Positions 12,601-26,700 of a stretch of 64,000 bases of DNA are shown here, piece after piece. The notes beneath the pieces were generated by a model. It did not search any database. It saw nothing but the letters and a program-made list of their open reading frames with translations, and had not been told where the DNA came from. The stretch covers positions 40,312,118 to 40,376,117 of the forward strand of contig CM050653.1 in assembly GCA_027574665.1 (NCBI GenBank), given 5' to 3'. This stretch comes from Rhynochetos jubatus (taxonomy: Eukaryota; Chordata; Aves; Eurypygiformes; Rhynochetidae). Both the position numbers and the translations under genes were made by a program. Position 1 is the first letter of the stretch. The number at the start of each line of letters is the position of its first letter.

Positions 12601-15600
12601 ACAGATGATCTTATTCTTGGATGTTTTATGATTTACAGTATCTCTTTGGCAGTAACTGCAGAGCTGTGTCAGAGCTGTATGATAGGTGGACAAGAACTTA
12701 CTCATTCACTTGCAAGGGGTTAAAGAGTAACCTGCAGTAGTGTTTGTTATATGATTATTGAAATGCCCTGTGGCTGTGAAGACAGCTAGCTCTTCCAAAA
12801 CAAACATTAGAGTTCAGCTGGAAGACATAGTGCACTGGCACCCATAGGATAACACTTTCATGAGGAGTCTTTCATAAAATGTGATTGTATAATCCTCCTT
12901 AAAATGAAGAGCAACTGTAACAAGTGTTATTAGTCTGACAAATTTAGCCCAGCGTTCTACTACAAGCAGCAAAGCTTCAATACTCAAGAACACCATTGTT
13001 TCCCTGAATAAGATACTCTGGTGTAAGTGCCAAGTCCTGCGCTGGGAGCAGGTAATGGTTATTTTTGATGTGGATGGTACAATTGGATGGTGTTAGCTGA
13101 GGAAACCTGATGCGGTATGTATATAACACTTCCCGAAACTACTGCCTGGGTCTGGAGCAAAACAAATTTCTTTCTTTCTGTGTAATCCAAATTTGTTTTT
13201 GCTTAATTAAGATTCTTCATTTATGAGGAATCTCAACCAAAACCTCAACATGTCGTAATTTTTCTTCCTGCTCTGAAACATGTGTACTTAAGCTAGTAAA
13301 AATTTTACACTTGCATATTTTTAGTGTGTGAGCATTTGTGAGGATGATGGTATAGAGGGAGAGCTTGAATGGCTTTTTTAAAGATACCTTCCAAACGTTC
13401 ATGTTAGCCATTTTTGGGTTTCTGGGAAGAGAAGTTCCTTCAAAGGCCTTATTCTGTAGGGATTCGGTATGTGGGTATATAGTTGTAAAAATAGTGTTTG
13501 GGACAAAGTCAGGCAAGAGGAGCGGGGAAGGCAAAGAACAGAGTGGGCCAATTCAGTGCTGCCTTTGTGCTTTCAACAAAACCTGTTCCACATAAGCAGT
13601 AACTAAAAACACTGCAGTATAAAACACTTGAAATGGGTTTATATGTCAGTTTTCCCAGACAACAGTCTTGCCTGTATTTCCTAATAAAAGGCTATAGTTG
13701 GTCATATTCACTTTGACCAGAGTTTGATGTGCATATGGCACTGGTGGTAACTGGACTTGTTTAATAGGCATGGATTGTTTCACAATTAAAGAAGGGGGAA
13801 AAAAAAAATTAACAGCTGCTGCTGTGGTGGTTCAGTACCAATGCTGTTCTTGTTACAGCTTTCCTCTGAAGGCAGAAGAGGTGCAAGGTACAAGTGAGAG
13901 GAACAGCAAAATGGTGCTGTTCCCATCAGATATCCAGGCTGCAGGAGTAGCTGATGCCTCATGCTGGGGTGGTGGGGGAGAAGGAGAGCAGGGTGACACT
14001 AGGTGATGCACTAGTGCATAAATTTCTGTTACTGTTGTGTTTACTCCATGCAGCTTAAACTGCCATGGGATCACTATATTTCTGTTTCTAAATTTAAACT
14101 GATAGAGGTATTTCATTTTTTGTGTAAAAGTCTTTCCACAAGGAGTCATTGCAAGCAGCCTAATCCCTTCTGTAGTTGCTGTTTCTGTAGTGATACTAGC
14201 TTGCATAATACTAGGTCAATCTCTGTTGAAGAGCTGATACTGGAAAAGGAGGGAGGGACAGCATCTTGTACACTATGTGGACTGGTCTTGCCTACCTGGC
14301 TGTTACTCAAACTGGAATTACCAGTGTCTAGTAGTGGTGCTGTTGGATATCTGAATTGCTTCATTTCGCTAAATGTCTGTTAACAACCCTCTTTGTTAAA
14401 TGGGCTTGGAGATTTGTTAGTCTAAAAGCTGATGTTTTTTCACCCCTTGTCTGAACACAAATCCACCTTTAAAAAAAAATTAGAGATGCTTTTATGATTC
14501 TGTAGAGTTATTAAAATTATTTTAACCCAAATAGTTGGTACAAAAACCTCCCCCAAATAGAGCATGCGCTTGAAGATAAGAGATTAAAGATGTTGAGCTA
14601 ACTCCTACTTCTGGTTTTATTAGTGGTACTTCCATATACAAACGAATTTCTGAAACATTACTTTTTTTTGACCACTGTTCTCTTATAGTTGTTCTCACTC
14701 CAGGTTCTTGTTCTCTTGCCCTAGTATTGGCAGTTAAGGCCATACAAGCAAGGGGGAACACCTAGACAGTAAAGTTATGAATGGGCTCAGGATTTGTAAT
14801 TGCTTTCAGTTTTCTAGTTTGAGTTACAAGTTTCAAATAGGTACTTTCAATCTTTTCTTGTAACAAATAAGTACTGGGTGATGTAATTGAAGCATTACAC
14901 TGGAAAGAATAAGTGCTAAAGAATAATTCTTCTGAACCAAGATTTCTAGGACTGCTTAAAACAAAAGAAAGAAAACCCCAAACACCACCAACCCAGAAAC
15001 TCCATACGAAACAAAAACTGGGGTAGACCCTGTCACAAAGTTAAAATAGGTAAGCCACAGTTTCTCTGGATGAATGTGCTCTTTCTCCTCACGCTCAGTT
15101 TTCCCCTAGCAATTGGGCCTTATGAATTTAAGATGTCTATTCTGAGAGGCTTTCTGACCCCCGGAGAAGCCCTCTGGAAATACTAATGAGAATCTGTTGC
15201 ACCGAAGTAAATTTTCTTAGGTAGTGGTGGTTTGACTACAGACCAGCTCGATAAGAAAACTAATCCTACGAGGGACCTGTTTGTGCTGGGATCAGGAAAC
15301 CTCTCTAGCAAGCTGCGTGCAGCCCATCTGCTTAAGATGTTGTTTCACAATTGGCCTGTCTTCGACATGAGGACTAGCTGGCCCTTGAGTGAGATCCAGG
15401 AGCTTTAGGGTGGTTTGTTTCTCCTTCCATTCCCTTCCCCCATCAAATCACGAAGAGTAAGGTTTTTCTCCAGTATATTAAGAGACAAGTTTTCTAGCTA
15501 TTTGTTTGCAAGGCACATAATAGCATCTTTGCCATCAGTTCTCCATGTGGAGCGGTTGCCGAGGACCTGAATGGAGGTAGTGTTCTCTGCAGTGCTGTAG

Positions 15601-15672
15601 GAACAGCATGGAGTTGAGGAATATAGATGCTGAGAGGTGAGACCTGTACTGATGTTGGGCACAGAGCAGGAC

Positions 15673-15702
15673 ACAGGAGCCCGGGTGTACCCTGACTCCT
15701 AG
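15673..15702. repeat. fragment of a dispersed repeat (copy 1)
   Basis: This stretch shares the words ACAGGAGCCCG-GTG and TGACTCCTAG, in the same order, with 36,345-36,382. Spacing differs by several bases. The pattern suggests two decayed copies of an old interspersed repeat, perhaps a tRNA-derived SINE, but the family cannot be named with confidence. Confidence 0.3.
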
Positions 15703-18700
15703 TCTAACCTTTCTTGTGCATAGAAGGAAAAACTTCAAAAGCTGTAATGCTGAGCTGTGCAGGGAAGGAGAAAGTGTGTTATGTAAGGAATTTGTAAAGG
15801 TGTTGACTTTTGTTGGTTCTCATTAAAAAAAATGCCATGTGCAACAGCAGAGCAATTGTCAACCTGTTACGCTTTACAGCATCACTGAAATCATGGCCAA
15901 GCTTTGGCTGTGAACTTTTAAGACACTAGCTTTCAGTGAGCTGAAGAGTTAGGGAGGCTCAATGAAGGATTTGCAGGGACTTACAGCAGTGACCCGGACA
16001 GATGGGCTTGACAGTAGAACTGGGTCCTGAGCCACTCTAATGTCCGCTTCCACAGCGGGCTATTAGCTTACTTGCTTGAACTGTTGAATATTTAGATCCA
16101 CCCACTGTCCTCTGTGCCAAGACCACCCTGCTGCTGCTCATGTCATGTAGGTTTGGCACAGAAGCTGCATTTAAGCAGCTAATGAGTTGCATGTTGTTGA
16201 AGCACAAGCTGGTCTCCCATATTGAAATCTGTAAGAGAGCTGACTTACCACTGGCCGAGTAATGTACTTGATAGCGATACTATTGCATCTTTCCATAGGC
16301 TGGCTGCTCTACCTGCTTTAGTGCTGATGCTGGGATTTTTTTAAAACAACAGATTTTTCTTACCCCAAGCAATTTCTTTAAAATCGCAGAATATGGACTT
16401 ATTGTTATGCAGTAATTACAAGATAGCCCACTGTGGGATAATTATACCCATGCAACCTCAGTGTTAACATCAGAAGAATATTAAGCCTTGGTTATCCCTA
16501 TTAGGGAGAATTTGAAGTGATCGAAGGCAGATGTGAGATGTTTGTTCCAGTCCATCAATAACTGGAACCTCTCAGGCAGTGTACTAAAGCAGCTGCCCAA
16601 GTTACCCTGCACCCAAAAGTTTTTTAGAAAGCTAGCTGGTGAGGTGTTGGTCTTCAGATTCTGGGCAGGTTCAGGTGAGTGGCATAGTGCTCCTTCCACA
16701 TTTAGAGCGGATGAACCGGAGGGTACTGCAGCTGGCAGAGGTGCTGCTGAGAAATGCTTGGGATGCTGCAGCTCCAGGTAGGTGGCTAGAACCAGGAGTT
16801 ACAGTCATCACGTGAAGTTTTATTTATAACATTGTAACTCGGAGAAAACACAGAGGATGCAATTTTACAATACGCCGGTGCCAGCAGATCCTTAAAGGAG
16901 CTTTGCCAAAGGTGAGACTTCCTGTCTCCTAGCCCCAGTCTTGGCACCCCTATGGTGATGATGTGGCCTTTGGAGTGAAGTGGATCTTGATTGTCACTTC
17001 TAATCCAAGTCCTTTTGAATTTGCTAATGCTGTTTGCATTGCCAAAGACAGCTTAAATGGTCTCTGCTCCACTCCCAGCTGTTAATGCCCACTGGGTTTT
17101 CTAAACTTGATTAATGGAACTGTGTGCCTTCCAAAAAACTCTGGACTGACCCAATGTCGTCATGTCACCGCTCCCTAAAATATGCAGCTGTTTTTACTGG
17201 CTTCATGACATCGGAGCAGGACTGAGGAAGCTAAAGGTCAATAAACATCCAGAACCGTAAGAGTATGGTAGTCCGTTTGGTTTAACGGCCTGCTTAGCTA
17301 ATCAGACTCAACTCTGGTCAGATACTGTTCTTCCAGTTAAAACTTGAGATGAAAACTACCAGTGAGAAGATTTACACCGATTTCCAGCTGGGAGGTTGGT
17401 GAAGTACCAGAGCTGAACCATGTGGCTTAATGCTGTAGCTTGGCTGATAGGAAATATAGTTGTTATCAGATGTCTCCATGCCCTTCGTTGTGGCTTCTTC
17501 CTGCTTCCTTGTGCTGGCCCTCCTGGTATTCTGATCCCAGGGTCAGCTGAGAGAAAATAACTTATTCAGAAATCAATTTTCTGCTGTTTGTACGGATCCC
17601 CAGATCTCTTCATTGAAGCTGAAGGAGTAAAGAGGGGGAGGAAAGGAGGAAAGCAGAAGGTGTAAGGCTTCCTTGTGGAGTGACAGTTTAACTGTGGAGT
17701 GAAATGACAGCCTTGAGCTGTTGTGTGGTTTCACGCTGGCAGCAGTGCTGGTTAGACCGGGGGGTGTGTAGTGAGCTTGCTTCCTCCTCCTGTGCTGGGC
17801 CAAGAGATACCTGTGTGTCTGGGAAGCTGGAGCAAGGAACGACCCACTGCAACATCTGGGGAAGGAAAGGTGTTAACACTGATTGGGGGGGGGGGAAATG
17901 CACATGGAACTCCAGCTTTATTTCCTACAAACAGACTTGGACGAGTCTTAAAATCATCCATTAGCTGGGCTTTTATTGTTCTGTGTGAGGCAAGGAAATC
18001 AAGCTGATTTTGATAGAAGAGCTGAATGATCCTCTTGCACTCAATGAACTTTGAGATGGGTTTCGGTCCGTTTCTGTTCATCCAAGTGGCAAAGGAATGT
18101 AACAAATAGCAGACTGGTTCCACTAATCCCACTTCGTACAGCTTGCTGTGCATGTTGCATGCCCTATGTAGTATTAGGGCTGTAATGCCTTAAGGTACCC
18201 ATATTCTTGCAGAATTTTTTACTATTAGAATATTGACCTGAATCTGAGAATTAACACCAACTCCAGAAGGTCTCCAGAGCAGACAAAAGAGTTGTATTAC
18301 TGCTGGATGCAGTGAGGAAAATTGGTGTTAAGCTATTCCACACCAAAGCATTAAGTTGAAATGCAGATTCTAAGAGTAACTGGACAGATTCTAAGAGTGA
18401 TCATTAACTGGTACACAGGAACATGAGGTTTCAAAGTATCTCTGAAAGCAAAATGGTTTCATGTATACTGGGAAATAGTTTGTAGTTTAGATGTGTATCA
18501 CATGGCTTGCTCATATCTTCATATTTATATGAAGTATTTATATTATTTTTATAAATTTCAAGAGTCTATCCGTGCAGAAGTTAAGGTACCTAAAATGCTA
18601 CTGTGATCACGGTGTGAAACAAGTTAATTGTCACAATTTGCTGTTAAAATGGAAACTAAAAACCAGCTTCCTACAGAGTAAAAACACTACCTCTTTCCAT

Positions 18701-21700
18701 TTAAACTTGCAAGAGTTATCTGCACCAAGCTCTGAACCAGTCATCCTGGGTGGTGTATTTGTGTTGCTTTAAAAAGCTGCATGTGTGATGCAGGGAAGCA
18801 GCTTTTTTTTTTTTCTCCAGTTTGGTGGGGGGAAGGGAGAAAGCCCCAAAACACAGTGCTATGGGAGAAGGACCAAAATCAATTGGCAAATTAGTTTATA
18901 CTGCATTTCTAGTCATCTGAGCTGTACACACTGCCTAACAAAGTCATTGGTGTTTGAGTTATTGTCAAGGGAACTAGATAATAAAACACCTTTAGTAATG
19001 GAAAACTTTAGACTGACTATGGTAAGTATGATTTTTTTTTTTGAGGGGTCATAAACTCAGACTAAATTCACTCATAAATGCCATATTGAAACTTTTCCAA
19101 AAGCAGAAACCAAGAGGCTACTGTTTTGTCTGTGGATTTTTTTCTTAATTGTTGGTTAAGATTCCAGGTTAGCTTTTAGAGCATCAGACATACTTTAAAA
19201 TACTGTAACCTTATGTGTTGCTGCCTTGTACAATTTCTTAGTGCTGTAGGCTTAAATAGAATCATCGGAAGACACTGAAATGTCGTGATAGGAAAAAGAT
19301 CTTTAAGCACGGATAGATCCCACATGGCTTTATTGACAACTGCATGCATATATGCTCTTAAATGTGCTCTGAAAGCAAGCTGGGAGGAGAAGGGTGCTGT
19401 GAGTATTGCGGAAGGGACATTTATTTAAGCACAGGTTAAGGATAAGCCTCCTCGGATGCTGTTTCTGCTGGGTTCTCCTCTGTCATGGTGCCTACTACAT
19501 TCCATTGCTTTTGTCTGGGCTTGGTATTTGGGAAATTTTGGTGAGGGCTGGAAGGGGGGTGGGGGGGCACGCTGGAAGCTGGTCAGCAGTAAGGAGAGGA
19601 GGGCTGGTGTGGGAATTGTGGAGTGGGGTCAGGGTTTAACTTTAGTGGCCATTCATCAGATGGTGATTGATTGCTGTGCAGTCCCAGGGGACGTTTAACA
19701 ACATCTCCGCCCATCCCCCTGCCCCCTTTGAAAGCAGATGGACCAAAAAATGGGGAGAGCGACACCCAGGAATTCCTGCTGTTGTAAAATGTTTTTACGG
19801 TGCACTGTACAGCCTTTCCTGAAGCAATCACATTTATGGCCTTGCTGTTGTATTTCTTGGGCTGCTGTGGCTGTAAAAGATGAATAGCCCTGTAATATGG
19901 TTCACTGATTCTGTTTAAATTGAAGTAGGCTCCCTTTATTGTTTTGTGTCCAAAATTGTATGCCACCAATTCAGGAAATATTTCCTGTTTGGGAAATAAT
20001 CAACCCATAGCTGATTTATTTTAAAATAAATCACTTTTAACTATCTCTAAAACCTTTCCCCTTTTGCTTCTGACTTCTTTTTAATTTTGGTGGAAATTCA
20101 AAAATAGTAATTAATGTAGTAAAGCAGTAATTAAAAAAAAATCCTACTAAACTTGCTTATGAATAGTTTTTCCCTTACTAGTTACCAAAATGGGTGTTGG
20201 CACCGGTTTTCATCTTTGCAGAAAGAAACAATTCATTAAATGCAACTTACACAATTCTGAATTTCTCTGAAAGAAGAAATCTGTCTCTGCTTGCTTCTCA
20301 TTTCTCTTTCCGTGCTGCTGATCAGGGCATTTGTGTGGTTTGGAAAAAGCAGCATGTTTGAAGGGTTTTGCTTGTAAAACCGTTTTTCCATACATTTGGG
20401 GAAAGCAGTGAAATTAACAGGACAATAGTTAATTTTGAGCTTGATGGATCTTTTGACTGTATCATCTCTGCCTCTTCAAATAAAGTGGAAGGGGGGGGAA
20501 ATTTTAAGGCTTTAAGTACTGTGTTTTGTTTGTGTGTGGTGTTTTTGTTTGATTTTATTCTCCCCTTAAGCTGAGTATCCTAAGCTGATCTCTGTTATGA
20601 AAGACTTGGGTATTACTCTTCCCTTCCCACTACCCCTGCCCATCCGCGTTTCAAGACCCGTCTCGTTGCTTATCATAGAAGGAGCAGTATGTTGCTGCGT
20701 TAACAGTGCAACTGAAATGTGGGGTGGCCTTTTCACACTGCTGAAACTGCAAGAAGGGGAGATTGCCAACCTCTAGGTGCACTAGGAGTGCATTAAATCC
20801 GGATTGAGAATACTTGTGTGTTGTCCTACCTGCATTGTTAGTAAGAATGTTTTTGGTGGGGGTGGGGGGGGTGGGGTTGGCTTATTTTCTCCCCCTTCTA
20901 TTGAGAAATAGGCATAGAAACTTAATCTAGCAGTGCGTGACCTTTGTGACCATGACCTAGGGACTGGGATGTGAGCAGGCTTGAGCTGAACAATAAACTC
21001 CCGGTTGTGGTTGCAAGCGCGGGATGCTGTGCTCCGAGCTCCCTTAGCCTGCCTGGCACAAACACCCCTTGCTCTTGTACCCTGCCTGGCTGGGGGCTTC
21101 CCAGTTCAATTCTCTGGGACCGTCGCCCCACTGCTGGGTAGCGCTGATGTATCTGCAGACTGCTGGGCGCTCCTGACAGGCGAGATTGACCACAGGACGT
21201 GAATTGCCCTTCTTGTACCTCTGCCAGATCTGGGGTGTCTGAAGTCCTTGTGTCCAGAAAGGAGTTTCTGAGGGGGTTCCTGGTTCATCCTGAAGCTGGT
21301 GGGCTCTTCCAGTTCGCTGCTGGTGACTGGCTCCCTTCCACACTGAGAGCAGTGGGGATTATGCATTTGTGCTTTCTCATGTGTGTATTTAAGGGAACTG
21401 TTTTAATGATGGAGATCAGTCCATCACTGTCTGCTGCTTTTTGTCCAAGCCTGTTAACTCTTTTGTTCTCAGATTTAAATCTAAGTTGTTTTCACCGGGT
21501 CTGTTTACAAGAAACAAATGAGGCTTTATCAATGTATTTACCCAAAATTTTCCCCTGCCATGTCCTGCATAATCTGCCTATTTCTGAAATGAGATTGTGG
21601 CTCTTGTCTCTCTTCATTCTAAGTTCAGGAATGTTTTCCATCACTTTTTGGTGGGTGGCAACTGAAGAGCTTAAATTTGGTTTGTCTGAGTGGCTGGGTG

Positions 21701-23625
21701 ACTACCACTGCCTGCCGTTACCTTGCAGCCCGAGTACCTGGGTGATAGGACTGATCTGTGGTGTTTTACCAAGCTTTTGCTTCTGGTGTTGACTATTTTG
21801 GAGGGCTAATAACAGATTTAACTTGCTTCTGGACTTCTGTTCATATGGTCACCATTTTCCTTTCAGCTGCTCTGCTTTGATTGAGGGCCCCAAATCCCTG
21901 CTGTATGTTTTTAAAGTATATCGGATTCATATGACTTAACCTGATACCCTGTCTTGGTTTTCATTCTCTCTCAACTTCTCAGTTGTTTAAGTGGAGTCAT
22001 TCAGCAACATATAATAAACATTCCCTGTAATTTCAATAGGGAAATTACAGTAATGCAGGAGCAAGTGAACATGGTATACAGATTTAGACAACCGCAGCTT
22101 AAAGACGAGGAACCCTCTAGCTGAGGAAGAAGATGCATTGGCTCTGAAATATATTATTCAAATGCAGCTTTTTACATCCTTACTGAAGACGCAGGCTCTG
22201 AGATACTGCTTGAGGGTTTAGTATTTGAACAGAAGCAAAACATAACAGCCTGTTTCCCTACAGCAAAACCTAGCTTAAAAAAAAAAGCTTTAGTAAAATC
22301 TGACATGTGTGCACAAACACGCACGCACCCCCTTTGAGGAATTAATCCGTACAGCACTTCAGCTGTTGCATTTATAGGAGCTTAAAATGTCACTTTATGC
22401 AGCACAGGCAATCTGAGGGAATCACCTGTCCTGTCCTCCCCCTTCCTTTTGAGGGAGAAGGGAAAGGGGGACGTTATGTGCCATATCATGAGCTGTTAGC
22501 TGGAATCGGGAGTGGCTGGATGACAGCTGTGAGAAGACAGGCATATCAAATACTTGTGTAATCTTTGTTCTGCTCTTGCTCCTTTCTGTGAGGTAGATTT
22601 CCAGTAGTTGGCGATGGAATTTTTTTTATTTTTGCAGTATGAAACCATGTTTGCCACTGTGTAGTGGATTTTTGGCTCTTCTGTGGTAATTTAGATTTTC
22701 TAACATTACACTCTAACAAAAACAGCGTATGTAGCTGAGAGCAAGACTCGGAATACAGAACTTTGTTGTGTTGAAGTGTTGTACTCCTTCACTTGGATCT
22801 CTGAAAACAAAACAGCTGATTCCTGCTTGCCTGTAAGAAAACACGCTGCCATGGAAGATGCTATTTCTGGGTGCTGCTTCCCTCTACTGGGTGGAATGGG
22901 AACAGTAACGGCTGATGAATGGATCCAACTTCCTGGGCTAGCGTCTTGTGTAAGACTCATTGTGATTTGAATGTAGGGTTTGTCGGTGGTTTGTGAAGAG
23001 GATGGGGTTCTGGTGGTTACCCACAGTTCGCTGTAGCAGGCAGATGCTCTTACGGGTGTGCACATGTTCCTGTCTTGCTCTCCAACTCAGGACTCTTCAA
23101 CTCTCCAAGAACACTGTGATAGCAAAGGTGGTTTGGCTTTGCTGTTGGGAGTGGCAGAAGAGTGTCTTGCCCAATATTGTCGTTACCCTGAGCAGCGGAG
23201 ATTTGCGTATTTTGAAACTAGGGATGTGTACTTTGTTCTCCCCTTGTGGGAGGTGGGTGTGCTGGTGCTGCGGTTCTCCTGTGCAGCGATTATTAAAGGA
23301 CCCACTTAAGAGAATGCGGTGTTTGTGTATGCAGGAAGAGTCTTCACCTGAAACTTGCCATAGATGACATCTCCAGTCTGCAAGTGTTGGCAGATGGCTT
23401 CCGCTTTTGAGAGGAGCTGATGTGGGCACTCTTCCTAGTATTGTATTGCAAAGAAAACATTGAGGCTGTCATACCGAGTATCATTTGGAGCTTTCTGGGA
23501 AGGATAGCTCTTCGTCTGTGGAGAAACTATTGTCAAGTCTTGCCACTGCTTCTATGCATCTAGCACTGTTTTCTCTAGTTCTTCATTAGATAGTGATACA
23601 GATTTTTTTTTTTTTTTTCTTCTAG

Positions 23626-23793
23626 GTACTGCATTTCTACTGTGATACCTGTTCTGTCCCCATATGTCGGGAATGTACCATGGGACGACATGTGGGTCAC
23701 AGCTTTATCTACCTCCAAGATGCCCTCCAGGATTCCAGGACTCTCACCATTCAGCTCCTGGCAGATGCTCAGCAAGGACGACAGGCTATTCAA
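23626..23793 (+). CDS. TRIM71: TRIM71 exon 2: end of B-box 2 and start of coiled coil
   Basis: 56 codons in phase 0 at both ends. The acceptor is a very long T tract then TCTAG; the donor is CAA followed by GTAAGA. The peptide opens VLHFYCDTC. It holds the zinc ligands of the later part of B-box 2 (Cys6, Cys9, Cys14, Cys17, His22 and His25 of the exon product), then [14 protein letters not shown] leading into an alpha-helical stretch. The first zinc ligands of B-box 2 must lie in the missing upstream exon. The sequence is nearly identical to the human TRIM71 segment I remember. B-box and coiled coil in TRIM proteins mediate self-association. Confidence 0.95.
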
Positions 23794-26700
23794 GTAAGAT
23801 ACTCCCAAGTCAAGTACTTTTACCTCCCCCTCCTTCTCCCCCCCCCCCAGCTTGTCTGTTATAGGACAGGGTGTCAAGGCACAGAGCTCTCTGCTTCTGC
23901 TGTCAGTCTTCTCACCCCTTCTGTTCTCTCAGATCTGACAGAAGCGGCTGCGGTGCTGACAACAGAGTGCTGTTATAAGAATTTTGTGTTCTTGTGGCAT
24001 AATCCTGTCATGTAAATCACAATATATATGAAGCTCTGTAAAAACATGCTTAAGCGTGAAGCATTTTTGAGGAAAGTTCTGATCTTGTATGGCAGTGCCA
24101 AGCCTGGGTTTGTTTTTACAACTGAGACTTATTTTCAGCTGGTTTTCATGCCTGTACAGCATCTAGCACTGTAACCGCCTCTGACTGTCTTCAGTGTTGC
24201 CACCAAATATCAGATACTAATCAACTTCTGACCTGCCTGCGCGGAGGACCTGGAGCTATCTCCGTACAAGTATTACTCTGCACGCACAGGTGCATGCTGT
24301 AACTCCCTATTACTGCATTCTACCTCAGCTGTGGTTTATAATGCAAATACAACTACCTGGCAGGGACTGTGAGAAGATAGCACAGTGCTTCATCCTACAG
24401 AAGGAATTTACATAGGGATTTAACCTGCAGGCATATGTAGATAGTTACTTCGGCTGAGTAATACCTAGTAGTAATTATTATATGATACTAGCAGTAGTTT
24501 TGCCTGTATAAAGAGATTTTTGGATTGGGGGAAAGCATGGTGGGAAGCTTAACTCTACGCTACTACCTTGTAGCTTTGTCAGCCTCAAATGCTCTAGATT
24601 TGAGCTGGATGTTCTGAAACTCAACACTTCTGTGTGATTGACCTAGTGAGTTTTTTGAGTAAACACTGGTGGAATGCCAGGTATAGGAAGCCAACTTTCT
24701 TTCTGAATGGGGTGTGCTGTCTTGGCACAATACGAACAATAACAATGAAAGCCAAACAAACCCGTTGTCTGCCATCGTTGCTTGTTTCTAGTAGATGAGG
24801 ATTTGAGTGGGACTTTTAAATTTTCCTACTAAATAAAATCTGTTAAATCTCTTCTTCCCTTGCTGTTGGCAGTGGCTACTCCTTCAGTCTCTCCTAGCTC
24901 CCTTTCCTGCAGTGCTGCGGAATTCCCGCGTACTCTGGCCAGGTTACTGGATGGTAGGGCTTGTGTGTCTCGGGGACTGGCTGTTTTGAGTCAGATCCCT
25001 TTGTGATGTGGTAGCTTTTCTTCTCACTACCCAGTGAGTCATAAGCCATAACTTCTAGCCTGTCAGGTAGCTATAACTTTAAGCTTGTTCAGTGGGACAG
25101 GAGCCATCTAACTTCTCTCTCCTCTTATGTCTTTGCACCGGTAGAATGAAATACTAAGTATTATGATGGTATAGATATTAAACTGTCACTGATGTCTCCC
25201 TTTAGCTTGTGATGTTAACTTCTTACAAGAGAAGAGCAAATGCCAACTTTTTGGAACTGGATGGCTAATTTAAAACTCCATCTTAAAAAAAGAATCCTGC
25301 AAACCGTAACTTCTTCCAAGATTTGTTTTAAATTGGATCATAAGGCTCTTCAGTGTTATCCATACTGAATTATTTTACATGTCCCTAGAATGAGCAAGAA
25401 GGAAGGGATATACTGAAGAACCTCACTGGTGCAGAGTTCTGAATCTCTCCAGGCTGTCCTAGACAAGGGCTTGTTTGTGAGTAATTAAATTACTGCCTTT
25501 GACCTCCAAGGCTCTTAATCATCCAACTGGTGCAGATAAATCGTCTAAGAAGGGACTGTGTCTTGGAGTAGAAACTAGCAGAGTATCACTGAGTACCACT
25601 CTGCTGCTATCGCATGATTTGCCTTTGTGCCTGCTTCCTTCCCAGTGGGTTTACTTTGCCAACTCCTCCCCCATTTTCTGCTGGCTCTGATGTTGGAGGC
25701 TCCCGCTTTTGTGGCGAGCTGACTACTTCGTGATGGCACAGGTAAAGGGCAGCAGTACTGGCTGTTCTCGTGTAACTTGAATAAGCAGCTCAATGGAACT
25801 TGATGCGGTTGGTCTAGCTGCAGCCCATCCAGGCCAAGAGACTATCTTGGAAGTGTCTACTAGGCAGCTTACATAATGATTCTGTAAAGTGAACCGTGCT
25901 TTTCAAGACCCGGGCCGTTGTATTAGTTCAGTGGGCTTTTTCATTTGGAGTGCTGTACAGAAGGGTAGTGAGCAAGCAGATCAGTGAAGTTGCGGAGGTG
26001 GTAATCTGTGTGTGCATTTGCAGGAATGGGAAGACTGTAGAACTCGAGAGAGCTGCTACCTAAGCAAACATCATCAAGGACTGCATGTGATGCAGTTAAA
26101 AGCAGAGGTGCCTGGCTTGAAGGTTGATGCAGTGAGCCTGCTGCATAAGAAAGTTTTCATGGAGCAGAGTGTTCCTTGTTCTTGGGACAGTAGGGCTGTG
26201 AAGCTGCGTGTGTATCCTAGGGAGGAGACAGCATGTCAGCATGAATTAAAAACAAACTCTGAAGTAACTGGACTCTAAAATTTGCTTGACTGCTTCTTTG
26301 AATTTTGGAAACAGTCAACAGAGAGTTAGATGCTAGTACAAGCTGCAGTATGAGAAACATAGACTGGAGCTCCAAAAGGCTGGAAAAGTAGTATGTTGCA
26401 CTAACACTTCTTAATGGGACTGATTCATACTGCTGTACTAATGACTCTTAATAGGCTCTGAAACTTACAGCCCTCTGACATGAGATGTTGAGGATGGATG
26501 AGGAGGGATGAGGAGGGGTAGTTGAGAGTAAAGGGGAGGAGGTGGAGTTTGAAGGACATTGCAGGAGAGAGGAAATCAAGCCATGAGTCAACTGGCTGGA
26601 GAGTATCTGGTTAACCAAAGTTGAAGGCTTTTAGGAAGAAATGTTTATTTAAGCTCTTCCTGTGGCTTTGGAGGAAAGACTGTTTTTCAAACTTAAAAAA

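Larger units (their letters stand above)
1..23625 (+). other. TRIM71: presumed intron 1 of TRIM71 (no supported coding exon)
   Basis: AT-rich sequence without a CpG island or any frame resembling a RING finger or B-box 1, so the first TRIM71 coding exon is not here. It ends in a long T-rich tract and TCTAG at 23,621-23,625, the acceptor for exon 2. Simple sequence is scattered through it: T runs, a G run near 17,885, and A/C-rich patches near 8,260 and 14,960. Open frames such as 6,422-6,895 and 21,199-21,792 start with non-ATG codons and resemble no family I know. Two exon-like segments (3,539-3,856 and 4,396-4,457) are listed separately. Part of this stretch could instead lie 5' of TRIM71 or belong to a noncoding transcript; the sequence alone cannot tell. 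Confidence 0.6.

Noticed and set aside
23839..23853. C run ending in CAG that looks like a splice acceptor
   Set aside because: Only 60 bases after the exon 2 donor; no coding exon follows in phase with TRIM71.
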